Source of the DNA: Micromonospora sp. WMMD980
GTDB taxonomy: Bacteria; Actinomycetota; Actinomycetes; Mycobacteriales; Micromonosporaceae
NCBI RefSeq assembly: GCF_029626035.1
Contig: NZ_JARUBE010000003.1
Location: 3,472,001 to 3,536,000, forward strand
DNA: 64,000 nucleotides
Direction of reading: 5' to 3'
Below the pieces are notes generated by a model. That model saw nothing but the letters and a program-made list of their open reading frames with translations, ran no database searches and was not told the origin of the DNA. A program made the position numbers and the translations under genes. Position 1 is the first letter of the stretch. Each line of letters begins with the position of its first letter. Below are positions 50,698 through 59,857 of the stretch, piece after piece.

Positions 50698-51813
50698 ATG
50701 TCCACTCCCCACCGCCGACGCGTACCGCTCGCGGCGGCGATCCTGGGCGTCTGCGCGGTCGTCGCGGCGCTGCTCACCACCGCCTTCTCCGGCCCGGCCT
50801 CGGCGCACGGGTCGGTGGTCGACCCGGCCTCCCGCAACTACGGCTGCTGGCAGCGCTGGGGCAGTGACTTCCAGAACCCGGCGATGGCCACCCAGGACCC
50901 GATGTGCTGGCAGGCCTGGCAGGCCGACCCGAGCGCCATGTGGAACTGGAACGGGCTGTTCCGCGAGGGTGTGGCCGGCAACCACCAGGGCGCCATCCCG
51001 GACGGCCAGCTGTGCAGCGGCGGACGCACCTCCGCCGGCCGCTACAACGCCCTCGACACGGTTGGCGCCTGGAAGACCACGTCGATCTCCAACAACTTCC
51101 GGATCAAGCTGTTCGACCAGGCCAGCCACGGCGCCGACTACATCCGGGTGTACGTGACCAAGCAGGGCTTCAACGCGCTCACCACGCCGCTGCGCTGGAG
51201 CGACCTGGAGCAGGTCGGCTCGATCGGCAACACCCCGGCCAGCCAGTGGACGCCGGAGACGTCGGGCGTGTCGATCCAGGTGCCGGCGAACGCGCCGGGC
51301 CGGACCGGACGGCACATCGTCTACACCATCTGGCAGGCCAGCCACCTGGACCAGTCCTACTACCTGTGCAGCGACGTGGACTTCGGCGGCGCCGGCCCGT
51401 CCCCGACGACCTCGCCGACCGCGTCGCCCACCGCGTCCCCCACCACCTCGCCGACCGCGAACCCGACCCCGACGTCCACCCCGCCCTCCACGCCGAACCC
51501 GGCCGGTGGCTGCACCGCCACCTACCAGGTCACCGGTCAGTGGGGCGGCGGCTTCCAGGCCGAGGTGAAGGTGACCAACGGCAGCGGCTCGCCGATCCGC
51601 GGCTGGTCGGTGAGCTGGAACTACCAGAACGGCCAGCAGGTCAGCTCGGCGTGGAACGCCACGGTGACCACGAGCGGCACGCTGGTCACCGCCCGGAACG
51701 TCGCCTACAACGGGGCGTTGTCGCCGGGCGCGAGCACGTCGTTCGGCTTCACCGGCACGTCGACCGGCACCAACCCGGTGCCCGGGATCCTCTCCTGCAC
51801 CACCACCGCGTGA
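50698..51813 (+). CDS. AA10 lytic polysaccharide monooxygenase with CBM2
   Basis: This 371-residue secreted enzyme has a signal peptide ending GPASA before His37, which becomes the N-terminal copper ligand of the mature protein. The second brace histidine is H144 in QASHGADYIRVYVTK. A Pro/Thr/Ser-rich linker (about 240-270) joins the AA10 domain to a cellulose-binding CBM2 (about 274-371, with WNYQNGQQVSSAWNA and the paired end cysteines). It would cleave crystalline cellulose or chitin oxidatively; the CBM2 favours cellulose. CBM2-AA10 proteins fit well with the ceb uptake locus in this window. The start is set by the signal peptide; a CGGAGG site precedes it. Confidence 0.93.
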   Translation: MSTPHRRRVPLAAAILGVCAVVAALLTTAFSGPASAHGSVVDPASRNYGCWQRWGSDFQNPAMATQDPMCWQAWQADPSAMWNWNGLFREGVAGNHQGAIPDGQLCSGGRTSAGRYNALDTVGAWKTTSISNNFRIKLFDQASHGADYIRVYVTKQGFNALTTPLRWSDLEQVGSIGNTPASQWTPETSGVSIQVPANAPGRTGRHIVYTIWQASHLDQSYYLCSDVDFGGAGPSPTTSPTASPTASPTTSPTANPTPTSTPPSTPNPAGGCTATYQVTGQWGGGFQAEVKVTNGSGSPIRGWSVSWNYQNGQQVSSAWNATVTTSGTLVTARNVAYNGALSPGASTSFGFTGTSTGTNPVPGILSCTTTA

Positions 51814-51837
51814 CCCTCACCCCGCCCGCCCTCGGGT

Positions 51838-51914
51838 AAGGAGGGGCCCCCTGTTAACACCTCGGTGTGAGAGGGGGCCCCTTCTCTACCGGAGGCGTTA
51901 ACCGGGGGCCCCGC
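51838..51914. repeat. Composite GGGGCCCC palindrome element, copy 1
   Basis: Three GGGGCCCC cores are separated by module A (GTTAACACCTCGGTGTGAGA) and by the reverse complement of module B (GTTAACGCCTCCGGTAGAGA). The element sits between the convergent LPMO and hemQ genes and could act as a two-way terminator. A second copy lies at 55191 in opposite orientation. Confidence 0.8.
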
Positions 51915-51917
51915 CTT

Positions 51918-52619
51918 TCACACCAGGCAGGTGACGATGTCGGCGATCGGGCGGCGGCGGCCGGTGTAGAACGGGACCTCCTCGCGCACGTGCCGGCGCG
52001 CCCGGGAGGCCCGCAGGTCGCGCATCAGGTCGACGATCCGGTGCAGCTCGTCGGCCTCGAACGCCAGCATCCACTCGTAGTCGCCGAGCGCGAACGAGGC
52101 GACCGTGTTGGCCCGCACATCCGGGTAGCCGCGCGCCATCTTCCCGTGCTCGGCCAGCAGCTCCCGCCGCTCGGCGTCGGGCAGCAGATACCACTCGTAG
52201 GAGCGCACGAACGGGTAGACGCAGAGGTAGGCGCGCGGCTCCTCGTCGGCCAGGAACGCCGGGATGTGGCTGCGGTTGAACTCCGCCGGGCGGTGCAGCG
52301 CCATCTGCGACCAGACCGGAGTCAGCGCCCGCCCCAGCGTGGTGCGGCGGAACCGCAGGTACGCGTCCTGGAGCGCGTCACTGGTCGGGGCGTGCCACCA
52401 GATCATCAGGTCCGCGTCGGCGCGCAGCCCGGCCACGTCGTACGTGCCCCGGATGGTCACGTCCTTGCCGGCCAGCTCCGCGAAGAGCGACTCGACCTCG
52501 TCGACGACGTTCTCCCGCAGCGACGGCAACGGGCTGCTGGCCCGGTACACCGACCACATGGTGTAGCGGACGGTGTCGTTCAGCTCCCGCAGCCGCGCCG
52601 CGTTGGTCTGCTCGGTCAT
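51918..52619 (-). CDS. hemQ: Coproheme decarboxylase HemQ (chlorite dismutase-like)
   Basis: This 233-residue protein of the chlorite dismutase fold is HemQ/ChdC, which converts coproheme to heme b in Gram-positive bacteria. Recognisable segments are [42 protein letters not shown] with the catalytic tyrosine region, [20 protein letters not shown] and [14 protein letters not shown]. The start at 52619 overlaps the hemY stop codon (ATGA), so the two are coupled. With hemE and hemY it marks the coproporphyrin-dependent heme pathway. Confidence 0.93.
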   Translation of the reverse strand: MTEQTNAARLRELNDTVRYTMWSVYRASSPLPSLRENVVDEVESLFAELAGKDVTIRGTYDVAGLRADADLMIWWHAPTSDALQDAYLRFRRTTLGRALTPVWSQMALHRPAEFNRSHIPAFLADEEPRAYLCVYPFVRSYEWYLLPDAERRELLAEHGKMARGYPDVRANTVASFALGDYEWMLAFEADELHRIVDLMRDLRASRARRHVREEVPFYTGRRRPIADIVTCLV

Positions 52620-54025
52620 GCTGCCGATCCTCCCAGTGCCGTGATGATCTCTTCGGCCGCCGTCTCGCCGGAGCGGACGCAGACCGGAATGCCGACCCCG
52701 TCGTAGCCGGCCCCGGCCAGGGCCAGCGTCGGGTGGGCGCCGCGCAGCGCCGTCCGCACCGTCGCCACCCGGGCGGCGTGCCCGGGCGTGTACTGCGGCA
52801 GCGCGCCACCCCACCGCTGCACGTGCCGGGCCACCGGCTCGGGCAGCGCCGTGCCCAGCACCGCCGACAACTCCCGGCGTACGGTGGCGGCCAGGTCGTC
52901 GTCGGTGAGCTGGAGCGAGGTCTCGTCGCCGTACCGGCCCACCGAGGCCCGCACCAGCGCCGACCCGTCGGGCCGGCGCAGGTGCCCCCACTTGGTGGTG
53001 AAAAACGTGGCCGCCTTGATCAGCAGGCCCTCGGCGGCCGGCACCAGGAAGCCGGACAGCTCCGGCAGGTCCGGCCCGGGCAGCGCGAGCGTGACCAGCG
53101 CGACGCTGGCGTAGTCGAGCGCGCCGACGGTGTCGGCCACCTCGGCGGCCTCGGCGGCGAGCAGCCGGGCCGCCGGCCGGGCCGGCACCGCCAGCACCAC
53201 CGCGTCGGCGTCCACCAGCTCGGCGTCCCGGGTCGGCCCGACGGTGAGCCGCCAACCGGTCGGGGTGCGGCGTAGCTCCCGCACCGCGGCGTCCCGGCGG
53301 ATCGTCGCCCCGCTCGCCGTCGCCGCCGCCTCGACGAGCGTGCTCAGGCCGCCGGTCAGGGTGCCGAAGACCGGCGCGCCGGGCGCGCGCGGGGCGGCGG
53401 CCTGCGCGGCGCGTACCGCGCCGACGAGCGTGTGCTCGGCGCGCGCCGCGCGGGCCAGCGCCGGCATGGTGGTGACCAGCGACAGGTCGTCGGCCCGGCC
53501 GGCGTAGACGCCGCCGAGCATCGGGTCGACCAGCCGGTCCACCACGGCGTCGCCGAGCCGCTCCCGGACCAGCCGGCCGACCGCCAGGTCCTCCCCCGGG
53601 GCCAGCAGCGAGCGGCCCGCGTCCCGGTCGGCGTCCGCCGCCGGCCGGGCCACCGTCGCCACCTTTTCCAGATCCCCGGGTACGCCGACGAGCGTGCCGC
53701 CCGGCACCGGGCGCAGCCCGCCGTCGACGAGCAGGGCGGCCTGCCCGACGGTCGGGTGCACGATCCGCGCGCCGAGGTCGAGCCGGCGGGCCAGCGTCAC
53801 CGCCGCCGACTCCCCGCCGGCCGGGTCGCGCATCAGGAACGACTCGGCCCCGAACTCGACCGGCCCGCCGGCCAGCTCACCGGTGCGCAGCTTGCCGCCG
53901 AGGCGGCCGGACTGCTCGTACACGGTGATCTCGGTGCCGGCGGGGGCGCGGTCGCGCAACCGGACGGCGGCGGCCAGCCCGGTGATCCCGCCGCCGACGA
54001 TCGCCACCCGCCACGGTCGCGCCAC
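52616..54025 (-). CDS. hemY: Coproporphyrinogen/protoporphyrinogen oxidase
   Basis: This 469-residue FAD enzyme has the N-terminal dinucleotide motif [14 protein letters not shown] (about 8-21), the ESFLMRDP substrate region, [13 protein letters not shown] and the C-terminal FAD motif [20 protein letters not shown]. In actinobacteria, HemY (also called CgoX) oxidises coproporphyrinogen III to coproporphyrin III. GTG 54025 is chosen because the FAD motif begins directly after it and a GGGGG stretch precedes; the longer upstream frame lies over hemE. It starts 11 bases after the hemE stop and overlaps hemQ. Confidence 0.92.
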   Translation of the reverse strand: MARPWRVAIVGGGITGLAAAVRLRDRAPAGTEITVYEQSGRLGGKLRTGELAGGPVEFGAESFLMRDPAGGESAAVTLARRLDLGARIVHPTVGQAALLVDGGLRPVPGGTLVGVPGDLEKVATVARPAADADRDAGRSLLAPGEDLAVGRLVRERLGDAVVDRLVDPMLGGVYAGRADDLSLVTTMPALARAARAEHTLVGAVRAAQAAAPRAPGAPVFGTLTGGLSTLVEAAATASGATIRRDAAVRELRRTPTGWRLTVGPTRDAELVDADAVVLAVPARPAARLLAAEAAEVADTVGALDYASVALVTLALPGPDLPELSGFLVPAAEGLLIKAATFFTTKWGHLRRPDGSALVRASVGRYGDETSLQLTDDDLAATVRRELSAVLGTALPEPVARHVQRWGGALPQYTPGHAARVATVRTALRGAHPTLALAGAGYDGVGIPVCVRSGETAAEEIITALGGSAA

Positions 54026-54036
54026 GACGACGCCCC

Positions 54037-55128
54037 CTAGCGGGCCGGTCGCGCGGACAGCTCGTGCACCAGCGCGACCACCCGGGTCAGCACGTCGGGG
54101 TCGGTCTCCGGCAGGACGCCGTGGCCGAGGTTGAACACGTGGCCGGGCGCCGGCCGACCCTGCTCGACGATCCGCCGCACCTCCGCCTCCACCACCGGCC
54201 AGGGCGCGAGCAGCACGGTCGGGTCGAGGTTGCCCTGCACCGCCTTGCCCGGCCCGATCCGGCCGGTGGCGACGTCCAGCGGCGTACGCCAGTCGACGCC
54301 GACCACGTCGGCGCCGGCCTCGCCCATCGCGGCGAGCAGCTCGCCGGTGCCCACCCCGAAGTGGATCCGCGGCACGCCGGCGTCGGCGAGGCCACCCAGC
54401 ACGTACGACGAGTGGGGCAGCACGAAGCGGCGGTAGTCGGCCTCGGAGAGCGCGCCGGCCCACGAGTCGAAGAGCTGCACGGCGGAGACGCCCGCGTGGA
54501 TCTGCACCCGCAGGAACGACAGCGTCACCTCGGCCAGCCGGGCGCAGAGCGCGTGCCACAGGTCGGGGTCGCCGTACATCATCGCCTTGGTCTTCGCGTG
54601 GGTCCGCGACGGCCCGCCCTCGACCAGGTAGCTCGCGAGGGTGAACGGCGCGCCGGCGAACCCGATCAGCGGGGTGTCACCCAGCTCGGCGACGAGCAGC
54701 CGGACCGCCTCGTCCACGTAGGACACCTCGTCGCGGCCGATCGGGGCGATCCGCTGCACGTCGGCGGCGACGCGCACCGGCTCGGCCACCACCGGCCCGG
54801 TGCCGGGCACGATGTCCAGGTCGATCCCGGCCGCCGCCACCGGCACCACGATGTCGCTGAACAGGATCGCCGCGTCCACGCCGTGCCGGCGGACCGGCTG
54901 GAGGGTGATCTCGGTGACCAGTTCGGGCCGGCGGCAGGACTCCAGCATCGGCACGCTGGCCCGGATCTCCCGGTACTCCGGCAGCGACCGGCCGGCCTGG
55001 CGCATGAACCAGACCGGGGTGTGCGGCACCGGCTCGCGCCGGCAGGCGCGCACGAACGGCGAGTCGGCCGGCCCGCCCCGGCGGGGTTCTCCATCTCGGG
55101 CGGCAGTGCCCGTGGTGTCGGTGCTCAT
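54037..55128 (-). CDS. hemE: Uroporphyrinogen decarboxylase
   Basis: This 363-residue enzyme decarboxylates uroporphyrinogen III to coproporphyrinogen III. It has the [16 protein letters not shown] signature, FSDIVVP, the [13 protein letters not shown] motif, [11 protein letters not shown] and the [13 protein letters not shown] and [14 protein letters not shown] segments. The start at 55128 gives the usual family length; an ATG 51 bases upstream would add a low-complexity extension. It is the first gene of the hemE-hemY-hemQ operon. Copy 2 of the GGGGCCCC element lies in its promoter region. Confidence 0.95.
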   Translation of the reverse strand: MSTDTTGTAARDGEPRRGGPADSPFVRACRREPVPHTPVWFMRQAGRSLPEYREIRASVPMLESCRRPELVTEITLQPVRRHGVDAAILFSDIVVPVAAAGIDLDIVPGTGPVVAEPVRVAADVQRIAPIGRDEVSYVDEAVRLLVAELGDTPLIGFAGAPFTLASYLVEGGPSRTHAKTKAMMYGDPDLWHALCARLAEVTLSFLRVQIHAGVSAVQLFDSWAGALSEADYRRFVLPHSSYVLGGLADAGVPRIHFGVGTGELLAAMGEAGADVVGVDWRTPLDVATGRIGPGKAVQGNLDPTVLLAPWPVVEAEVRRIVEQGRPAPGHVFNLGHGVLPETDPDVLTRVVALVHELSARPAR

Positions 55129-55190
55129 CGCGGCAATCGTGCCACGCCCCGCACCACCCCCCGCGCTCACCGCCCGCATTTGTGACGTAG

Positions 55191-55242
55191 AAGGAGGGGC
55201 CCCCTGTTAACGCCTCCGGTAGAGAGGGGGCCCCTTCTCACA
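55191..55242. repeat. Composite GGGGCCCC palindrome element, copy 2
   Basis: A GGGGCCCC core, module B (GTTAACGCCTCCGGTAGAGA), a second core and a truncated module A complement (TCTCACAC) follow in order. This is the reverse-complement arrangement of copy 1 at 51838, shortened at one end. It lies between the divergent hemE and DUF3000 genes, so it cannot be only a terminator. Confidence 0.8.
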
Positions 55243-55291
55243 CACGCGACGCGCCCGGCGCGCCGTCACCCGCCGCGCGCCGGAGGCGGCA

Positions 55292-55297
55292 TAGGCT
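55292..55297 (+). promoter_or_regulatory. -10 element of the DUF3000 gene
   Basis: TAGGCT ends 6 nt before ATG 55304, identical to the hexamer and spacing at 18785. Confidence 0.6.
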
Positions 55298-55303
55298 GCC
55301 GGC

Positions 55304-55876
55304 ATGGCCCCCCCGATCGCGCTCCCGGAAACGTTCGCTCGCGCGGTCGCGGGGCTGCGGTCGGCCACACCCCGCCCGGAGATCGTGCTGGAGGAGGTGG
55401 GCGCTCCGCAGCGCCTCGCCCCGTACGCCTTCGCCCTCTCCGCCGTCGTCCTGCGCGACGACGACGAGGTGGCCACCGGGCGGCTGATCCTGCTGCACGA
55501 CCCGGCCGGGCACGAGGCATGGCAGGGCACGCTGCGGCTGGTCACCTACGTCACCGCCGAGCTGGAGGTCGACCTGGCCAGCGACCCGCTGCTGCCCGGC
55601 GTCGGCTGGACCTGGCTGACCGACGCGCTGGACGCGCAGGGCGCCGGGCATCGGGCGATCGGCGGCACGGTCACCCAGACGCTCTCCACCCGGTTCGGGG
55701 AGCTGGCGGGTCCGCCCGCCGCTGGCGACATCGAGATCCGCGCCTCCTGGACGCCGCTACGGGCGGACCTGGGCCCGCACCTGCTGGGCTGGTGCACGCT
55801 GCTGGCCTTCACGGCCGGCCTGCCGCCCCCCGGCGTCACCGCCCTACCGATCCGCCGCTCCGCCGGCGCCGCCTGA
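55304..55876 (+). CDS. DUF3000 family protein
   Basis: This 190-residue protein matches the actinobacterial DUF3000 family, with FARAVAGLRSATPRPEIVLEE at the start, GRLILLHDPAGHEAWQGTLRLV in the middle and the PLLPGVGWTWLTDAL and ASWTPLRADLGPHLLGWC motifs. The function is unknown, but the gene is typically found between hemE and an RNase D gene in actinobacteria, as here (RNase D follows at 58437). A leaderless start is predicted. Confidence 0.88.
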   Translation: MAPPIALPETFARAVAGLRSATPRPEIVLEEVGAPQRLAPYAFALSAVVLRDDDEVATGRLILLHDPAGHEAWQGTLRLVTYVTAELEVDLASDPLLPGVGWTWLTDALDAQGAGHRAIGGTVTQTLSTRFGELAGPPAAGDIEIRASWTPLRADLGPHLLGWCTLLAFTAGLPPPGVTALPIRRSAGAA

Positions 55877-55899
55877 CCCTGCCGCCGCCCACCTCCCGC

Positions 55900-55956
55900 C
55901 GATCATGACGTTGACGGCCGCTCCGCAGGGCCGGAACGCCGCCAACGTCATGATCG
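55900..55956. terminator. Bidirectional hairpin between convergent genes
   Basis: GATCATGACGTTG pairs perfectly with CAACGTCATGATC, extended by a partly matched CGGC region, around a GC-rich loop. It lies between the DUF3000 stop codon and the convergent membrane-protein gene. Confidence 0.7.
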
Positions 55957-55984
55957 ACCGGGCTGTCGGGGTCGCGGTGCGAGG

Positions 55985-56725
55985 TCAGAGGTAGTTCTCG
56001 GCCTCGTCGCAGACCTTGTCCAGGCCCTTGTTGGCGGCCTCGAACGCCGCCTTGTCACCGCGTGACGCCGCCGCGATGGCGGTGGTCAGCTTGTCCAGGC
56101 AACTCGCGATGACCTTCTTCTGCCGGGCCTGCTCGTCCCGGTCGTTCTTGGTGCCGGTCAGGTCCTGCTCGGTGTCGGCCAGCCGGTCCTGGACCGTCTT
56201 CATCTCGCCCCGGAGCTTCTCGATCTCCCGCTGGTTCGCCGAGATGGTGCCGTCGCGCTGGCTGACCTGCCGCTCGGCCTTGTCCAGCTTGCCGTTGGTG
56301 GTGACGTAGAGGCCGGTCATCACCCCGCCGAGCACGAGGAGCAGCCCGGCGACGAGCGCGAGGACCAACGTGGTCCTCCCCCGGCCGCCGGCGGCCGGCG
56401 CGCCGTACCCGGCCGGCCCGTACGGCGTGCCGCCGGGCGGCGCCGACATCGGCTGCGGGCCGTAACCAGGACCCGAAACGGGCGGCGCCGACATCGGCTG
56501 CGGGCCGTAACCAGGACCCGAAACGGGCGGCGCCGACATCGGCGGGTGACCGGGGCCGGAGACCGGGGCCGCGCCCGGCGCGTACTGGCCGGGCACCGGT
56601 GGCTGGGGCCGGGTGGGGTCGGGCTGGGCCGGACCGTACGGCGAGGGCGCCGGCCGGCTCCCGTAGACCGTGCCGCCCGGCGGCTGGGGCGGGTGGTCAC
56701 CCGCTCCGCTCGGTGGCTGGGACAT
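55985..56725 (-). CDS. Pro-rich single-span membrane protein with coiled coil
   Basis: This 246-residue protein has a cytoplasmic Pro/Gly-rich N-terminus (1-115) that includes two exact copies of a 15-residue unit (PPVSGPGYGPQPMSA; 45-bp tandem repeat at 56441-56545), one membrane helix (about 120-143, TLVLALVAGLLLVLGGVMTG), and an extracellular coiled coil (KLDKAERQVSQRDGTISANQ and onwards) ending in a small cysteine-paired domain (ASCLDKL and KVCDEAENYL). The start at 56725 has a GGAGGAA site. The layout recalls envelope-associated proteins of unknown function. It is probably co-transcribed with the protease gene 87 bases upstream. Confidence 0.75.
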   Translation of the reverse strand: MSQPPSGAGDHPPQPPGGTVYGSRPAPSPYGPAQPDPTRPQPPVPGQYAPGAAPVSGPGHPPMSAPPVSGPGYGPQPMSAPPVSGPGYGPQPMSAPPGGTPYGPAGYGAPAAGGRGRTTLVLALVAGLLLVLGGVMTGLYVTTNGKLDKAERQVSQRDGTISANQREIEKLRGEMKTVQDRLADTEQDLTGTKNDRDEQARQKKVIASCLDKLTTAIAAASRGDKAAFEAANKGLDKVCDEAENYL

Positions 56726-56812
56726 GTCGTTCCTCCAGATGTGCTGGTCCCCGCGGGGTGGCCCGACGGGCCGGGGTCGAGGCGGCGCGGTCGGGGCCAC
56801 GCCCGGCGCGGC

Positions 56813-58204
56813 TCAGCAGAGCTTGAACCGGTCGCAGGCGGTCTTGATCGGCACCGCCAGCCCGATGCCCTCGGCGTCGCGGGCCTTGGCCGTGGCGATG
56901 CCGACGACCTCCTTCGACCCGTTGATCACCGGACCGCCGGAGTTGCCGGGGTTGATCGGCGCGTCGAACTGGATGACCGGGCCGGAACCGCCCTCGTCCT
57001 GGCGGAACGCGCTCACCACGCCGGTGGTGACGCTGTCCTGCAACCCGAGGGGCGCGCCGACCACCACGATCTGCTGGCCGGACTTGACCGGCGTACGCGC
57101 CGCGACCAGCCCCCCGAACTTCGCGGTGGTGCGCAGCTGCGCCAGGTCCTTGTCCTTGTCGGTGGCGACGATGGTCGCCTCGAACCGCTGGTCGGTGCGC
57201 TCCAGGAACACCGTGCGCTCGCCGGCGGCGAAGACCGACTCCACCACGTGGAAGTTGGTGAGCAGCGTGGTGCCTCCACCGGACGGCGCCTTGCCGACCG
57301 CGAACGCCGTGCCGGTGAACTGGCCGGCCCGCACCCGGAACACGCTCGGCAGCACCGCGCTGGCCACCGCCTCGGGATTGAAGGCGGCGCCGGCCTGCTT
57401 CTCCAGGCTCCCGGCGCGCTGCTCCAGCCCGTCGAGCCGGCGGGCGTCCGCGCCCTGCGCCTCGGCCGTCCGCCGGTCGGCGGCGGCGAGTCGGTCGTCC
57501 ACCCGGTGGATCTGGTACGCCTGCACGCCGGTCACCACGGCCAGCACGCCGGCCAGCGTCAACGCCACCAGCGACAGTCGGCTGCGGCGGCCGGGCGCGG
57601 CGGTGCGGCCGCCCGGCGGCGCGCCGAAGCCCGGCTGACCCGGTCCGGCGACCGGCTGGCCCGGATAGGCCGGGCCGGAGTTCGGCTGGCCGGGGAACCC
57701 CGGCCCGGACACCGGGTGGCCCGGGTACGGGACGGGGGCCGGGCCGGCCTCGTGGGACGTGGGCTGGTTCGGGTACGACACCCCGACACCGGCCGACCCC
57801 GGGTAGGCCGCCGGCCCGCCGGCCGGCGGCCCCGGATAGGACGAACCCGACGCAGGCGGCCCCGGATACGACGAGCCCGGCGCGGACCGGCCGGGGACGG
57901 ACGAGCCGGCCGAACCGGGGTACGCCGGGCCAGGGTTCGGCTGGGCCGGCACGACGGGTGACGCCCCGCGGGCGGCGGGGCCGGCGGCGTCGGCGCGGGC
58001 CGGGTACGTCGCGCCGGGGGCCGCCGGGGACGGCGAGGCGCCCGGGTGGCCGACGCCGAACGTCGGGTACGTGGGGCGGGCCGCCGACGCCTGATGGGCC
58101 ACGCCCGGCGGAGCGATGCGCGGCGGCAGCGGCCCCGGCCGGTCGGCCGTCCCGTCGCCGTCCTGCCCGGACACACCGTCGCCGGATCCGTAGCCGCCTG
58201 CCAT
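56813..58204 (-). CDS. Membrane-anchored trypsin-like serine protease
   Basis: This 463-residue protein has a long Pro/Gly/Ser-rich cytoplasmic N-terminus (about 1-205, with many YPGxPxSG repeats), a membrane helix (about 208-230, LSLVALTLAGVLAVVTGVQ), a short coiled coil, and an extracellular S1C/HtrA-type protease domain. The triad is visible: His in LLTNFHVVE, Asp in ATDKDKDLAQL and Ser in NPGNSGGPV. It has no PDZ domain. It probably works in envelope protein quality control or signalling. The start at 58204 follows a GGAGGA site; the extra upstream frame is unsupported. Confidence 0.88.
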   Translation of the reverse strand: MAGGYGSGDGVSGQDGDGTADRPGPLPPRIAPPGVAHQASAARPTYPTFGVGHPGASPSPAAPGATYPARADAAGPAARGASPVVPAQPNPGPAYPGSAGSSVPGRSAPGSSYPGPPASGSSYPGPPAGGPAAYPGSAGVGVSYPNQPTSHEAGPAPVPYPGHPVSGPGFPGQPNSGPAYPGQPVAGPGQPGFGAPPGGRTAAPGRRSRLSLVALTLAGVLAVVTGVQAYQIHRVDDRLAAADRRTAEAQGADARRLDGLEQRAGSLEKQAGAAFNPEAVASAVLPSVFRVRAGQFTGTAFAVGKAPSGGGTTLLTNFHVVESVFAAGERTVFLERTDQRFEATIVATDKDKDLAQLRTTAKFGGLVAARTPVKSGQQIVVVGAPLGLQDSVTTGVVSAFRQDEGGSGPVIQFDAPINPGNSGGPVINGSKEVVGIATAKARDAEGIGLAVPIKTACDRFKLC

Positions 58205-58424
58205 GATCGTCCGTCCTCCCCGCCGGCTCCGCCGGCGCACCGACCGCTGCCCGGTCGCCCCCGCGCCGCTCACGGCTCGATGGACCGTACCGGCGCGATC
58301 GGGGTTTGTCTCCCCCGTTGTCCGACCCTGCCACCCCGGCGCAACTCGACCCGTTCCGGACACCCGACGGACATCTCGTCGACACGCGCCGGACCGGCTG
58401 CGCGCACCGGATCGTCCGGCCCAC

Positions 58425-58430
58425 TAGGGT
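58425..58430 (+). promoter_or_regulatory. -10 element of the RNase D gene
   Basis: TAGGGT ends 6 nt before GTG 58437. Confidence 0.6.
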
Positions 58431-58436
58431 TGGCAG

Positions 58437-59750
58437 GTGACCGACGAACCACCCCTGCGCCGTCGGGCCGCCGAAAGCCGTACGGGAGAGGTGTCCCCCC
58501 GGGCCGTGCCGGAGCCGGCGGACGCGGGGACCGAGACCGACGCGGGCACAGCCGTCCCGCTGACCGCTCCGCGCGAGGGCACCCCCGCGCCGGTGGCCAC
58601 CTCGACCGAGCTGGACGAGGTGGTGGCCCGTTTCGCGGCCGGCACCGGCCCGGTGGCCCTGGACGCCGAACGTGCCTCCGGATACCGCTACAGCCAACGG
58701 GCCTACCTCGTCCAGCTGCGCCGGGCCGGCGCCGGCACCGCGCTGGTCGACCCGCTGCCGCTGCCCGACCTCTCCGCCCTCGACGCGGCGATCGCCGAGG
58801 CCGAGTGGGTGCTGCACGCGGCCAGCCAGGATCTCGCCTGCCTGGCGGAGCTGGGGCTGCGCCCGCGCCGGCTGTTCGACACCGAACTGGCCGCCCGGCT
58901 GGCCGGGTTCGAGCGGGTCGGCCTGGCCGCGCTGACCGAACAGGTGCTCGGCTTCAGCCTGGAGAAGCACCACTCGGCCGCGGACTGGTCCAGCCGGCCG
59001 CTGCCGGAGTCCTGGCTGACGTACGCGGCGCTGGACGTGGAGCTGCTGGTGGACCTGCGGGACGCGCTCGACGATGAGCTCGGCCGGCAGGGCAAGTCCG
59101 GTTGGGCGGCGGAGGAGTTCGCCGCGCTGGTCCGCAACGGCGCCCGCCCGCCCCGGGTGCGCGCCGAGCCGTGGCGACGGACCTCCGGGATCCACCGGGT
59201 CCGCGGGGCCCGCGCCCAGGCGCGGGTCCGGTCCCTCTGGTACGCCCGGGACCAGATCGCCGCACGGCGGGACGCCGCGCCGGGCCGGGTGCTGCCCGAC
59301 TCGGCCATCGTGGCGGCCGCCGAGCTGGACCCGAAGGACGAGAAGACGCTGCTGACCCTCCCGGGTTTCGGTGGCCGATCGGTACGCCGGCTGGCGCGTA
59401 CCTGGTTGGCGGCGTTGGACGACGCACGCCAACTGCCGGACGACGCGTTGCCGGTCAGCCCGGCCGTGGAGGGCCCGCCCCCGCCGCACCGGTGGGCCGA
59501 GCGCGACCCGATCGCGGCGGGCCGGCTGGCCCGCTGCCGGGAGGTGGTGGTCGGCACCGCCGGGGCGCACCGGCTGCCGGCGGAGAACCTGATCACGCCG
59601 GACTCGATCCGCCGGTTGGCCTGGCAGCCGCCGGAGGAGATCACCGACGACACGGTCGCGGAGGCGTTGCGCGTGTTGGGTGCCCGCGAGTGGCAACTCG
59701 GGCTGCTCCTGCCCGCGCTGACCGAGGCGCTGCGCACGCCCGTCGCCTGA
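58437..59750 (+). CDS. rnd: Ribonuclease D family exonuclease with HRDC domain
   Basis: This 437-residue DEDD exonuclease has Exo I in GPVALDAERASGYRY (Asp and Glu metal ligands), Exo II in HAASQDLACLAELG, Exo III in TYAALDVELL, and an HRDC domain (about 245-320, SLWYARDQIAARRDAAPGRV). A 55-residue variable N-terminus precedes the fold. It trims the 3' ends of structured RNAs. It follows the DUF3000 and membrane-protein genes in the conserved actinobacterial order. A leaderless start is predicted. Confidence 0.92.
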   Translation: MTDEPPLRRRAAESRTGEVSPRAVPEPADAGTETDAGTAVPLTAPREGTPAPVATSTELDEVVARFAAGTGPVALDAERASGYRYSQRAYLVQLRRAGAGTALVDPLPLPDLSALDAAIAEAEWVLHAASQDLACLAELGLRPRRLFDTELAARLAGFERVGLAALTEQVLGFSLEKHHSAADWSSRPLPESWLTYAALDVELLVDLRDALDDELGRQGKSGWAAEEFAALVRNGARPPRVRAEPWRRTSGIHRVRGARAQARVRSLWYARDQIAARRDAAPGRVLPDSAIVAAAELDPKDEKTLLTLPGFGGRSVRRLARTWLAALDDARQLPDDALPVSPAVEGPPPPHRWAERDPIAAGRLARCREVVVGTAGAHRLPAENLITPDSIRRLAWQPPEEITDDTVAEALRVLGAREWQLGLLLPALTEALRTPVA

Positions 59751-59805
59751 GCGGGCGGCGGGGCGGGGTGTGGGCTCTGCCACACGGGGGGTGGTGACGC
59801 AGTTG

Positions 59806-59821
59806 GTTACTGACGAGTAGC
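59806..59821. promoter_or_regulatory. Candidate operator of the fadA-fadB operon
   Basis: GTTACTGACGAGTAGC is a near-perfect palindrome (GTTACT-N4-AGTAGC, 5 of 6 matches), 37 bases before the thiolase start. TetR-type regulators of fatty acid genes bind inverted repeats of this sort; no specific regulator is assigned. Confidence 0.5.
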
Positions 59822-59857
59822 ATCCGGAGAAATGGCCAGTGCCGAGGGAGGCTCCAA

